Assembly (NCBI GenBank): GCA_002245135.1
Contig: NGBS01000648.1
Location: forward strand, 1 to 28,907
Length of the DNA stretch: 28,907 nucleotides
From: Proteromonas lacertae
Lineage: Eukaryota > Sar > Bigyra > Opalinata > Proteromonadidae
Reading direction: 5' to 3'
A program made the position numbers and the translations under genes. Positions 8,974-15,327 of the stretch are shown here, piece by piece. The first letter of the stretch is position 1. Every line of letters starts with the position of its first letter. A model generated the notes under the pieces. The model saw only the letters and a program-made list of their open reading frames with translations. It was not told where the DNA came from and did no database searches.

Positions 8974-9549
8974 ATGTTCACTTGTAGTAAATGCCATCGG
9001 AAGCTACCTCAAGAACTGAAGAAGGATGGGAAGGGCTTCTACAAGAGATGCTATAGCTGCCGTGAGCGTGATGAGATTAATAGAAGACGATATCGACTTA
9101 AATGTTTAGCACGAAGACAAGGTATAGAGTCAGGTAGAATTTCATCGGATGGAACACTACCTTGTTGTCTTTGCTATCATAACATACCGGTGAATTCATT
9201 CCTGAAGAAGACTGGAGGTTACTATAAGTGCTGCGATCAATGTAGGAGTATCAGCAAACAGTATCATAAGAGAATGAAGGAATTCAATCCCCAGCTCAAC
9301 ATCATCGACAACTCCAATAATAAAGATGTTCAATCTACTAATCAAGGTAAAGTCACCTCCTCCGAGGAAGGTGCTTCTGATAAAGTTATACTCAAGGACT
9401 ATCCCATACAGGTGAACTTATCGGTGTTAGCAAAGCCAGACAATGCCGAGGTAATCAACTCCGAGAAAGTGCATAAGGAGACGTTCATCGATCAAGTAAA
9501 GCGTGGATTCCAAGAGCTACTTAAGATGATCGGACTCAACAAGAACTAG
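8974..9549 (+). CDS. Double zinc-ribbon protein (insert gene 2)
   Basis: A 191-residue protein with two similar Cys4 modules: C4xxC7...C26xxC29 and C64xxC67...C87xxC90. The pairs are separated by 18 and 19 residues and each ends in a (F/Y)YK-C-x-x-C-R type edge. Between and after them are basic stretches (NRRRYRLKCLARR, KQYHKRMKE). This layout suggests a nucleic-acid-binding zinc ribbon duplicated within one gene. The C-terminal 90 residues are polar and end in a short amphipathic helix. It is transcribed divergently from the 367-residue gene and is followed by the membrane-protein gene on the same strand. It could be the regulator or the DNA-binding factor of the insert; no enzymatic motif is visible. 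Confidence 0.8.
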   Translation: MFTCSKCHRKLPQELKKDGKGFYKRCYSCRERDEINRRRYRLKCLARRQGIESGRISSDGTLPCCLCYHNIPVNSFLKKTGGYYKCCDQCRSISKQYHKRMKEFNPQLNIIDNSNNKDVQSTNQGKVTSSEEGASDKVILKDYPIQVNLSVLAKPDNAEVINSEKVHKETFIDQVKRGFQELLKMIGLNKN

Positions 9550-9712
9550 GAACTGGGATCATGATCAAGACAATGATGAGTAAGACAATGGAGGCCACTA
9601 CAATTAACTCAAGGAAGGTAAAGACCCGATAAGGAATAGACAAGGTACTGAAGGATAGGTGATCATCAGCTAGTTAGCAAATTCTCTTGACCTAGCAATT
9701 CAAGTCCCCAAC

Positions 9713-10000
9713 ATGAATATCATCCTCCGAGTAATTGTAGTCTCCTTACAAGATGCCCTCAATTACTTATACGAGAACGACCTGCTAATATTTATGCTCC
9801 TGACTAACGCGATGGCAATTGGAATCATCGGTACCTTCCTTCTTTGTTTCAACTTTGCTAAGTGGTGTTGGACTTGTAGTAAGTGTTGTTGTAGATGGTG
9901 CTGCTTCCTCGGGAGTATTGTAGTTACCTTCATCGGCCTCTTCACAATAGTCACGATCATTACCTTGGTAAGCAATGGAACGCCCGTAGTTGTTAGTTAA
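9713..10000 (+). CDS. Small Cys-rich membrane protein (insert gene 3)
   Basis: A 95-residue protein with two or three hydrophobic helices (about residues 3-12, 24-48 and 66-87). Between the last two is a tight cluster of Cys, Trp and basic residues, KWCWTCSKCCCRWCCF, with Cys at 45, 52, 55, 58, 59, 60, 63 and 64. Such clusters next to a membrane helix are often acylated, and small membrane proteins of this build occur in viruses and in toxin-like genes, but no family is recognised. Only a short polar tail follows the last helix. The gene is 163 bp downstream of the zinc-ribbon gene on the same strand. Confidence 0.65.
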   Translation: MNIILRVIVVSLQDALNYLYENDLLIFMLLTNAMAIGIIGTFLLCFNFAKWCWTCSKCCCRWCCFLGSIVVTFIGLFTIVTIITLVSNGTPVVVS

Positions 10001-10213
10001 GCCTTACAGCTTCGGTCTTTACAATGATGTGGTATGGGGATGATCATTAACAATAAACCAAGGAGTTCAAAGGCCTTTATGTTAAAGAGCTGAAGAAGAT
10101 GGAAGCTCCCTAGAAGTCAACTCCGAGATGACAGCTTCAAAAAGACAGCTTCAAGAACGTGACCATGAAGTTGTAACCCAACACAAGGCCAAGTAACTAT
10201 GCTGATGATATTA

Positions 10214-10759
10214 TCAATAATTATAAGTCAAGGAGTTGATTAGGGATTCAGTATCGTCCAGGGACCTCTGGAGGCCATCAGCATCATCAATGATCATCTC
10301 CAGGTAGTTGAAGGATTCAGAAGGTGGAATGGCTAAATCATTATCATGAAGCTGTAGGAGTCGGTACTCACGGAGTGTAGAGAGCTTAGTACGGATGATG
10401 GAGTAGTTCCCATAAATGTCAACGACGTCAGCTCCATGCAAACAACCATTGGGACTTCTATATTGAGCAGCTAGTAAGTCATCACGATCTTTCATGATAA
10501 GGTCAGTCAAGGACCATAGTTCATCCCTAAGTTCCCCATGCCTGAGATAATTCTCAAGATCATTATCTGTGTAGTAAAAGTTTAGCTGAGGGTGCTCCCT
10601 GATTAAGCTTCCCATCATTCTATTGTAGTGGTTGTAAAGAGTAGTGGATCTCAGAAGACATCTCCTGGTAAGCTTCACGCACCTGTCTACGACCTGCTTA
10701 TCGATGACTTCATTGATATTGATATTGTTATTGAAATGGACTGGTGATTTCTTAACCAT
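10214..10759 (-). CDS. Helical protein of unknown function (insert gene 4)
   Basis: A 181-residue frame starting at the ATG at 10759; an open stretch continues upstream without another ATG. The protein is mainly helical and charged. Its upstream DNA (TTTCAAAGG...GAAATT...AATGCCTG at about 10790-10822) resembles the sequence just upstream of the next minus-strand gene (11979), suggesting that the two genes descend from a duplicated cassette and that this one is shortened or diverged. A gene-free interval of 213 bp separates it from the membrane-protein gene, which converges on it. Function unknown. Confidence 0.6.
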   Translation of the reverse strand: MVKKSPVHFNNNININEVIDKQVVDRCVKLTRRCLLRSTTLYNHYNRMMGSLIREHPQLNFYYTDNDLENYLRHGELRDELWSLTDLIMKDRDDLLAAQYRSPNGCLHGADVVDIYGNYSIIRTKLSTLREYRLLQLHDNDLAIPPSESFNYLEMIIDDADGLQRSLDDTESLINSLTYNY

Positions 10760-10890
10760 GGTAAGTGCGTAAGCAAGTAAAGCAAGAAATTTCAAAGGCA
10801 AGGAAATTGATCAATGCCTGAGATGTTCAAGGAGATGTTCAACCCAACACAAGACAAGAAGCAAAGGTAAGGACTAGATTACAACTTAAG

Positions 10891-11979
10891 CTAGTTACTG
10901 AGAGTCTGGATTGCTATCGATGATATGGACGAGGATGATAGAATCTCTTGATCCTTGTGAGTTCTACGATCAAAGATCTCCTTACCGAGTAGATAATACT
11001 TATTGATGAACTCCTTAAGGGACTTCGTAACATTAGCCAGGCGATTGATCATAGGTAAGATGTTGAAGCAGTTAAGCAAGTAGTCTCGGAGTACACTTAC
11101 TGAAGGAGATGCATTGTAGTACTCAATATCGTTAAGGATGTCAAGACCATAGACACGATGGAAGGTAGCTTCTCCTAGCTCACGTAGATCAGTCCTTGGA
11201 TCACAAGTCCCTAGTAGTAATAGTTTTCTAGGATCAATGTTACGCCTTACGATATCCAGGTTATTATCAACTATCGCTAGCAACCCATTCAACTCATTGA
11301 CGATAACTGAGAACTGATCGTAGATCACTTGATGGTACTTCTCGGACTTTGCTGGATCGTGATATTCAAGGGTAGTGAAGAGTAACCTACAATACCCAGT
11401 GATGATCGTGGGGATTAAGCACTCTAGCTGTAAATGAACATCATAGGAAGCATCCTCCATCTCCTTCCAGGCATCCACAAGGAACTTCTCTTGGAGGTTG
11501 TGGACAATGACAGCTCCATGGAAATGTTGATGATAAGACTGCCCGTAGTACTTTATCTGGTTATTCAGAGAGTAAAGGTAATGCATGGAGGTGATCAAGT
11601 GAAAGGTCAAGGGATTGTGAGCTCCCCATCCAGCCTTGGTAGATTCGTAAAGTATCTCTAGTTCAACAAGGTCTTCTCGGAACTTGGTAAGGAGAAGACT
11701 ATAGCCTGTGTAAGATGGAGTTGTTCTGAAGAGCTTAAGTATCGGATCAATTTTCAATTGCTTATGGAGGATCTGAGTGATTGGGTTCAACAACTGAGGG
11801 TAATGGAAGATGAAGGTCTTGTTAAGTAAGAGGTGGAAGATGATCGTGCGTATAGGTTGAAGGCTCCTCACATATCTATTGTGATGGAAGGTTACTTGGA
11901 AGATGCAATCACCTGGTAAGGTAAAGACTCTTCGGAGTGGATAGATAGGAGATGGTACAATGTCTAAGTCAAAGTTCAT
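10891..11979 (-). CDS. Helical protein of unknown function (insert gene 5)
   Basis: A 362-residue protein beginning with MNFDLDIV. The ATG at 11979 is preferred because the longer open stretch starts with a non-ATG codon. It is rich in Leu, His and Tyr, with amphipathic helices throughout, ending in a Ser-rich tail. Weak similarity in its last 150 residues to the 367-residue protein suggests an ancient paralogy. GTCGATTCA lies 61 bp upstream of the ATG and TGTAAAATGC about 23 bp beyond that. No motif of a transposase or other known enzyme is visible. Confidence 0.72.
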   Translation of the reverse strand: MNFDLDIVPSPIYPLRRVFTLPGDCIFQVTFHHNRYVRSLQPIRTIIFHLLLNKTFIFHYPQLLNPITQILHKQLKIDPILKLFRTTPSYTGYSLLLTKFREDLVELEILYESTKAGWGAHNPLTFHLITSMHYLYSLNNQIKYYGQSYHQHFHGAVIVHNLQEKFLVDAWKEMEDASYDVHLQLECLIPTIITGYCRLLFTTLEYHDPAKSEKYHQVIYDQFSVIVNELNGLLAIVDNNLDIVRRNIDPRKLLLLGTCDPRTDLRELGEATFHRVYGLDILNDIEYYNASPSVSVLRDYLLNCFNILPMINRLANVTKSLKEFINKYYLLGKEIFDRRTHKDQEILSSSSISSIAIQTLSN

Positions 11980-12311
11980 GACAAGCAAAAGTAAAGATGA
12001 GATTTTCAAAGGACCTAGAAATTTGCGAATGCCTGGAACGTCGATTCACAAGACTCCTGAGAATTGATTATCTGTAAAATGCAATTCAAGGTTATCCGAA
12101 AGTTTTATACCCCTAACTAACACTGTACACCAACTAACACCGTAGCCCATACAGATTAGAGCTGGTAATTATGACCATGATAATGTCAATGAGGTAATTG
12201 TTACAAGTACACATTACGGATGTTCATAGTTTTAATTCAAATTAGTTATGAAAACTAGTCGTTAACAATCCAACAACAACAAACAAGGTACTTAGAAAGA
12301 ATAAAGTAAAG
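11980..12311. promoter_or_regulatory. Gene-free stretch: promoter of insert gene 5 and 3' flank of gene 6
   Basis: It contains GTCGATTCA (12040-12048) and TGTAAAATGC (about 12072-12081) upstream of the 362-residue gene. At 12280-12300, just after the stop of the next gene, lies a CAACAACAACAAACAAGGTACTTA tract that has a close counterpart after the paralogous gene at 13655. Nothing coding is seen. Confidence 0.5.
12040..12048 (-). promoter_or_regulatory. GTCGATTCA box upstream of insert gene 5
   Basis: One of four copies of the motif, 61 bp before the ATG at 11979. It is followed further upstream by TGTAAAATGC, an order shared with the two paralogous genes to the right. Confidence 0.5.
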
Positions 12312-13283
12312 TTAATTATTATGCTCAAGGACAAGGATAGTCTGGATCTTGTTTAAGGTATCACTCAAGACTATCCAGCTCTTACGAAGATCTCCTAGAG
12401 AGTCAACAACCAGCTTTAACTTCTCTTCAGCTTTACTTCCCTCGTATACAAACTTATTGTTTGGTAGGAGTACTTCACATGTCTCAAAGAATTCCAGATC
12501 TTCATTGTCAGCCATAGGAAGGATATCTTCAAGGGCACTAATAATCCTTGGTAGACCAGCACCATTCTTCAGATGGACTGTTGCATCAATGGGTTTAAAC
12601 TCTTCCTTTAGATCCTCAAGGGACTCCTCCACATCCTCGTAATGCAACTGCTCAGGGTCGTTCTCAGCTAGGTATGGATGAGTAGCAATAAGCTCATTCT
12701 TATAGTCCTGGAATCGACTGGAGAAGTTATTCAGATGGTTACTTATATTCCTGGAAGTATCATTAGCTGTACCAAGCAATCCAAGGAAGGAACCAAAGTC
12801 AATGAAGTCAGGGTCTGGATGAACAGCGTCCTTGAAGTAGTTCATTAGCTTCTCGGTAGTGTCATAAGCCTTATCCACATAGCTACGCATATCCCGGATA
12901 ACTCTGAAGGGATACTCACTGGTATCGTAGAGATCAGTAAGATGGTCCTGGACACTTTCAATTGAATAATAGATATTGCTTTGGATATTAAACCATGGGT
13001 ACTCACCCTGCTTACCATTGAACTTTACTGGTAGCTTATTCAACTTATCGATATCCCCTTTAGCATCAGTTAACTCACCGTAAGCAATCACAAGCTTATC
13101 AAAGGCAGCATTGGGAAAGACGATCTTACCACGGGTCTCATTGAAGCAACTAGTGAAGATACCTACCAAGGATTCATAAAGGGAGCAGACACCAGCAACA
13201 TACTTCTTGAGGAGTAAGGAACTGCCAGTAGTTGTAAGAGCTTCAGCATTATCAGGCTCATGTAGACTCGGAAGGATCTTTAC
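12312..13283 (-). CDS. Helical protein of unknown function, tandem paralogue (insert gene 6)
   Basis: Its product is clearly related to the 339-residue product of the next gene. Shared words include ETRGK.xFPNxAFD, SYSI/YYSI, DFGSFxxL and YKNELxxxHPYLxExDPExL. The start is uncertain because the similar open stretch runs from 12312 up to 13283 without an ATG at its head. DNA nearly identical to the start region of the paralogue (CATGGTAAATTACGTAA) lies at 13391-13407, which puts a likely ATG at 13393. A GTAAAG donor-like word near 13283 makes a short first exon and an intron possible. The protein is acidic and helical with no enzyme motif. Function unknown. Confidence 0.7.
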   Translation of the reverse strand, partial: VKILPSLHEPDNAEALTTTGSSLLLKKYVAGVCSLYESLVGIFTSCFNETRGKIVFPNAAFDKLVIAYGELTDAKGDIDKLNKLPVKFNGKQGEYPWFNIQSNIYYSIESVQDHLTDLYDTSEYPFRVIRDMRSYVDKAYDTTEKLMNYFKDAVHPDPDFIDFGSFLGLLGTANDTSRNISNHLNNFSSRFQDYKNELIATHPYLAENDPEQLHYEDVEESLEDLKEEFKPIDATVHLKNGAGLPRIISALEDILPMADNEDLEFFETCEVLLPNNKFVYEGSKAEEKLKLVVDSLGDLRKSWIVLSDTLNKIQTILVLEHNN

Positions 13284-13654
13284 CTAGTAGATGATAGTAA
13301 GGATTGGTATACTCTCTTGACCACTGGAGGAGATAACTCATCCTCGGAGGAGTCAGAAATAACTGAAGTACACATACAAGATCGTTTTGACATGGTAAAT
13401 TACGTAATTGACAAAGTATTAGAAGTGCAAGAAAATTGAAACTAAGAGAAGTGTCGATTCATAAGCATTAATTGTAAAATGCCAAGATACAATACACATT
13501 ACCAATGTACTAGGTATTGATAGTAAGTACACAGTACTAATGTATTTAGTTATTGTCAGAATAGATTTGAAAGTAGTCATTATCAACCCAAGAACAACAA
13601 CAACAAGGTACTTAAGAAAGGTACTTAACATGGTACTTAACAAGAAGCTTAAGT
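13284..13654. promoter_or_regulatory. Upstream region of insert gene 6 and 3' flank of gene 7
   Basis: It holds a possible first exon (about 13284-13393), a GTCGATTCA box (13453-13461) and TGTAAAATGC. About 100 bp here is plainly duplicated with 14674-14790 in front of the paralogue. Near 13600-13620 is the CAACAACAACAAGGTACTTA tract shared with the 3' flank of gene 6. Confidence 0.55.
13453..13461 (-). promoter_or_regulatory. GTCGATTCA box upstream of insert gene 6
   Basis: It lies 60 bp before the presumed ATG at 13393 and is embedded in AAGAGAAGTGTCGATTCATAA, a stretch repeated in front of the paralogous gene at 14730-14748. Confidence 0.55.
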
Positions 13655-14674
13655 TTATTCATCATCCTTATACTCACCACTAACCACTCTAGAGAGCTTA
13701 GTAAAGGCATCAACAGCGATAGACCAGTTCTTCTTGATACCCACAATGGATTCAATTACTTGCTTCAACAGTTCCTCAGCCATGTCTCCTTCGGGAATCA
13801 ACTTGTTATGTAGTTGCAGTACTTCGTGATTCTCAAGGATCTCAAAAACATCTTCGCAGTCGTCTATCGGATCTAGCTTCTTCAGGGTATCCTCGATGTC
13901 AGATAGAACAGCAGCATGGAATGGAATAGTCTTATGGAGGATGATACGATTCGCATCCTTCAGTGCCTTTAAGCATCGTTCAACCAACTCACAACCTAGC
14001 AGCTCTGGATCACATTCAACTAAATATGGGTGGTACTTGTAAAGCTCATTTTTATACTCTGGGAGTCTCTTCTCAATTAGATCATCAAGGGATCGTTCAA
14101 TTTCACGGAGAGCATCGTTAGCTACCTTTTTCAATCTATAGAAGCTACCAAAATCAACAAAGCCATCTCCATCCTTGGGAGTGTCCAGGAAGCAATTCAA
14201 GAGCCTTTCAATACCTTCCACAGCTTCATTGACGTACTCGGTAAAAGGTGTAGTTTCTGATTCTGGGCTGCTCTGGAAATCAGCTATGTTAAACTGCACC
14301 CCTACGATAGAGTAAGACAAGTCCATCTGTCGAGCGAACCAGTGATATCTAGCATCTTGCTTCTCGTACTTTGAAGGCAGCAGTTCCAGCTCCTTGAGTT
14401 CATCGTGGATACCATACTTACCCTCCAATAGGTGATATACAGCGACTAGTCTATCGAAGGCGTTATTCGGGAAGGAGAACTTACCACGGGTCTCTTGAAA
14501 GGCCTTATCAAGACACTCAACTAAGGACTTGAGAGCGGAGAAGACATCAGAAAGGTACTTCTGGTGCTGAGTAGATAACGGAAAAGATCCGGGGGTGGAG
14601 TAATAACCAGGTTCTTCAATGTCACACATTATACTTATACCAGGATATTTTTCTTTCAATGCTGATACTGACAT
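13655..14674 (-). CDS. Helical protein of unknown function, tandem paralogue (insert gene 7)
   Basis: A 339-residue protein starting at an ATG within CATGGTAAATTACG. It is related over nearly its full length to the product of the gene to its left (ETRGKFSFPNNAFDRL, DFGSFYRL, YKNELYKYHPYLVECDPELL). It is acidic and mainly helical, with about six Cys not arranged as a metal site. Gene and promoter were duplicated together. GTCGATTCA lies 62 bp upstream. I recognise no family; the conserved words above are the best handle for a search. Confidence 0.78.
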   Translation of the reverse strand: MSVSALKEKYPGISIMCDIEEPGYYSTPGSFPLSTQHQKYLSDVFSALKSLVECLDKAFQETRGKFSFPNNAFDRLVAVYHLLEGKYGIHDELKELELLPSKYEKQDARYHWFARQMDLSYSIVGVQFNIADFQSSPESETTPFTEYVNEAVEGIERLLNCFLDTPKDGDGFVDFGSFYRLKKVANDALREIERSLDDLIEKRLPEYKNELYKYHPYLVECDPELLGCELVERCLKALKDANRIILHKTIPFHAAVLSDIEDTLKKLDPIDDCEDVFEILENHEVLQLHNKLIPEGDMAEELLKQVIESIVGIKKNWSIAVDAFTKLSRVVSGEYKDDE

Positions 14675-14735
14675 GGTAAATTACGTAAATTGACAAGGTT
14701 TAAAAAAGTGCAGGAAATTTGAAACTAAGAGAAGT

Positions 14736-14744
14736 GTCGATTCA
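14736..14744 (-). promoter_or_regulatory. GTCGATTCA box upstream of insert gene 7
   Basis: It lies 62 bp before the ATG at 14674, in the same duplicated context as the copy at 13453. Confidence 0.55.
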
Positions 14745-14910
14745 TAACCATTAATTGTAAAATGCCAAATGCAATACATAGTACCAGTGTATTGTGTATT
14801 AGTCAAAATAGGATTGAATTTAGTCGTTACAAGATAGTCATAATAGAATTGCAAACTAGTCGTTTCAATATATGAAGGTATATATACATGATTGAAGGTT
14901 CATTTCATTG

Positions 14911-14992
14911 GGGGGTGTAGCCCGAATGGTCAGAGGAATGCCGTAGGAAGTACTAGCCCAGCCGGGTAGCCCAGCCGGGTTCAAATCTTGCA
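14911..14992 (+). promoter_or_regulatory. tRNA-like Pol III promoter (A box and B box), SINE-head-like
   Basis: TAGCCCGAATGG at 14918-14929 fits the tRNA A box and GGTTCAAATC at 14978-14987 fits the B box. A 5' GGGGGTG run resembles an acceptor strand, but no matching 3' strand or good T-arm stem is present, so it is not a working tRNA gene by eye. A 13-bp word, TAGCCCAGCCGGG, is tandemly duplicated (14954-14966 and 14967-14979) just before the B box. The direction of transcription would be into the right terminal repeat. Confidence 0.6.
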
Positions 14993-15040
14993 AAGGAAAT
15001 AAAAGTTAAATAGGCGCAGCGCAGCGAGCATGAGAAAGAT

Positions 15041-15321
15041 CCCCGTAGGGAAATAGACCCAGTAGGAAGTAGACCCCGTTAGGAGGAATCCCGTAGGAAC
15101 CTTACGTAAATGGGACCCTGGGACATTGTCACAGAGTTCTAACGAGTGTTCTAGGAGTCCGTCCCCTTCTAGATTCAGAGTTGACCTTTACGGGAGCTTC
15201 ATCGATGCAATCGATGAAGCTCCCGTAAAGGTCAACTCTGAATCTAGAAAGGGACGGACCCCTAGAAAACTCGTTAGAACTCTGTGACAATGTCCCAGGG
15301 TCCCATTTATATACTATATAT
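15041..15321 (-). repeat. Right terminal inverted repeat, 281 bp
   Basis: Reverse complement of the left repeat with few differences. It begins on the inside at CCCCGTAGGG and ends in ...CTATATAT next to CATATG. Confidence 0.9.
15107..15309. repeat. Fold-back hairpin in right terminal repeat
   Basis: The arms are nearly complementary around about 15208, with the same small arm-to-arm differences as the left hairpin. The two terminal repeats were therefore kept alike as whole units after the arms had diverged. Confidence 0.88.
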
Positions 15322-15327
15322 CATATG
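15322..15327. repeat. Right target-site duplication (CATATG)
   Basis: Direct counterpart of 6970-6975. Beyond it the polymerase gene of the host Polinton resumes in the same orientation. Confidence 0.75.

Larger units (their letters stand above)
14675..15040. other. Gene-free stretch between insert gene 7 and right terminal repeat
   Basis: It contains the promoter region of the 339-residue gene (GTCGATTCA at 14736-14744, TGTAAAATGC about 12 bp beyond), several TAGTCGTT words at 14820-14870, and a tRNA-like Pol III promoter at 14911-14992 pointing toward the terminal repeat. A short GC-rich GGCGCAGCGCAGCGAGC word precedes the repeat. No coding frame is seen. Confidence 0.6.
6976..15321. mobile_element. 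Nested 8.35-kb element with long fold-back terminal inverted repeats, family unknown
   Basis: The element inserted inside the Polinton polymerase gene. Its ends are inverted repeats of 281 bp (6976-7256 and 15041-15321) differing at only a handful of positions in the first 150 bp, which suggests a recent insertion. It is flanked by CATATG on both sides. Base composition differs from the surroundings: a hand-counted 60-base line at 12601 has 31 G/C, against 14 in a line at 23041. It carries seven genes, none of which looks like a transposase, integrase, tyrosine recombinase, helicase, polymerase or capsid protein. It therefore either moves with enzymes supplied by another element or uses an unrecognised one. 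The genes appear whole except that the start of one is uncertain. Confidence 0.85.

Noticed and set aside
13419-13631. 70-residue hydrophobic minus-strand frame between the tandem genes
   Set aside because: It overlaps the duplicated upstream region, whose other copy was not seen to keep such a frame, so it is probably chance in AT-rich DNA.
14911-14998. A functional tRNA gene
   Set aside because: A and B boxes are good, but no acceptor stem closes, the T stem is poor and a 13-bp duplication disturbs the core. I call only a tRNA-like promoter.
6976-15321. The insert is itself a Polinton or another capsid-bearing element
   Set aside because: None of its seven proteins shows polymerase, integrase, ATPase, protease or jelly-roll capsid signatures.
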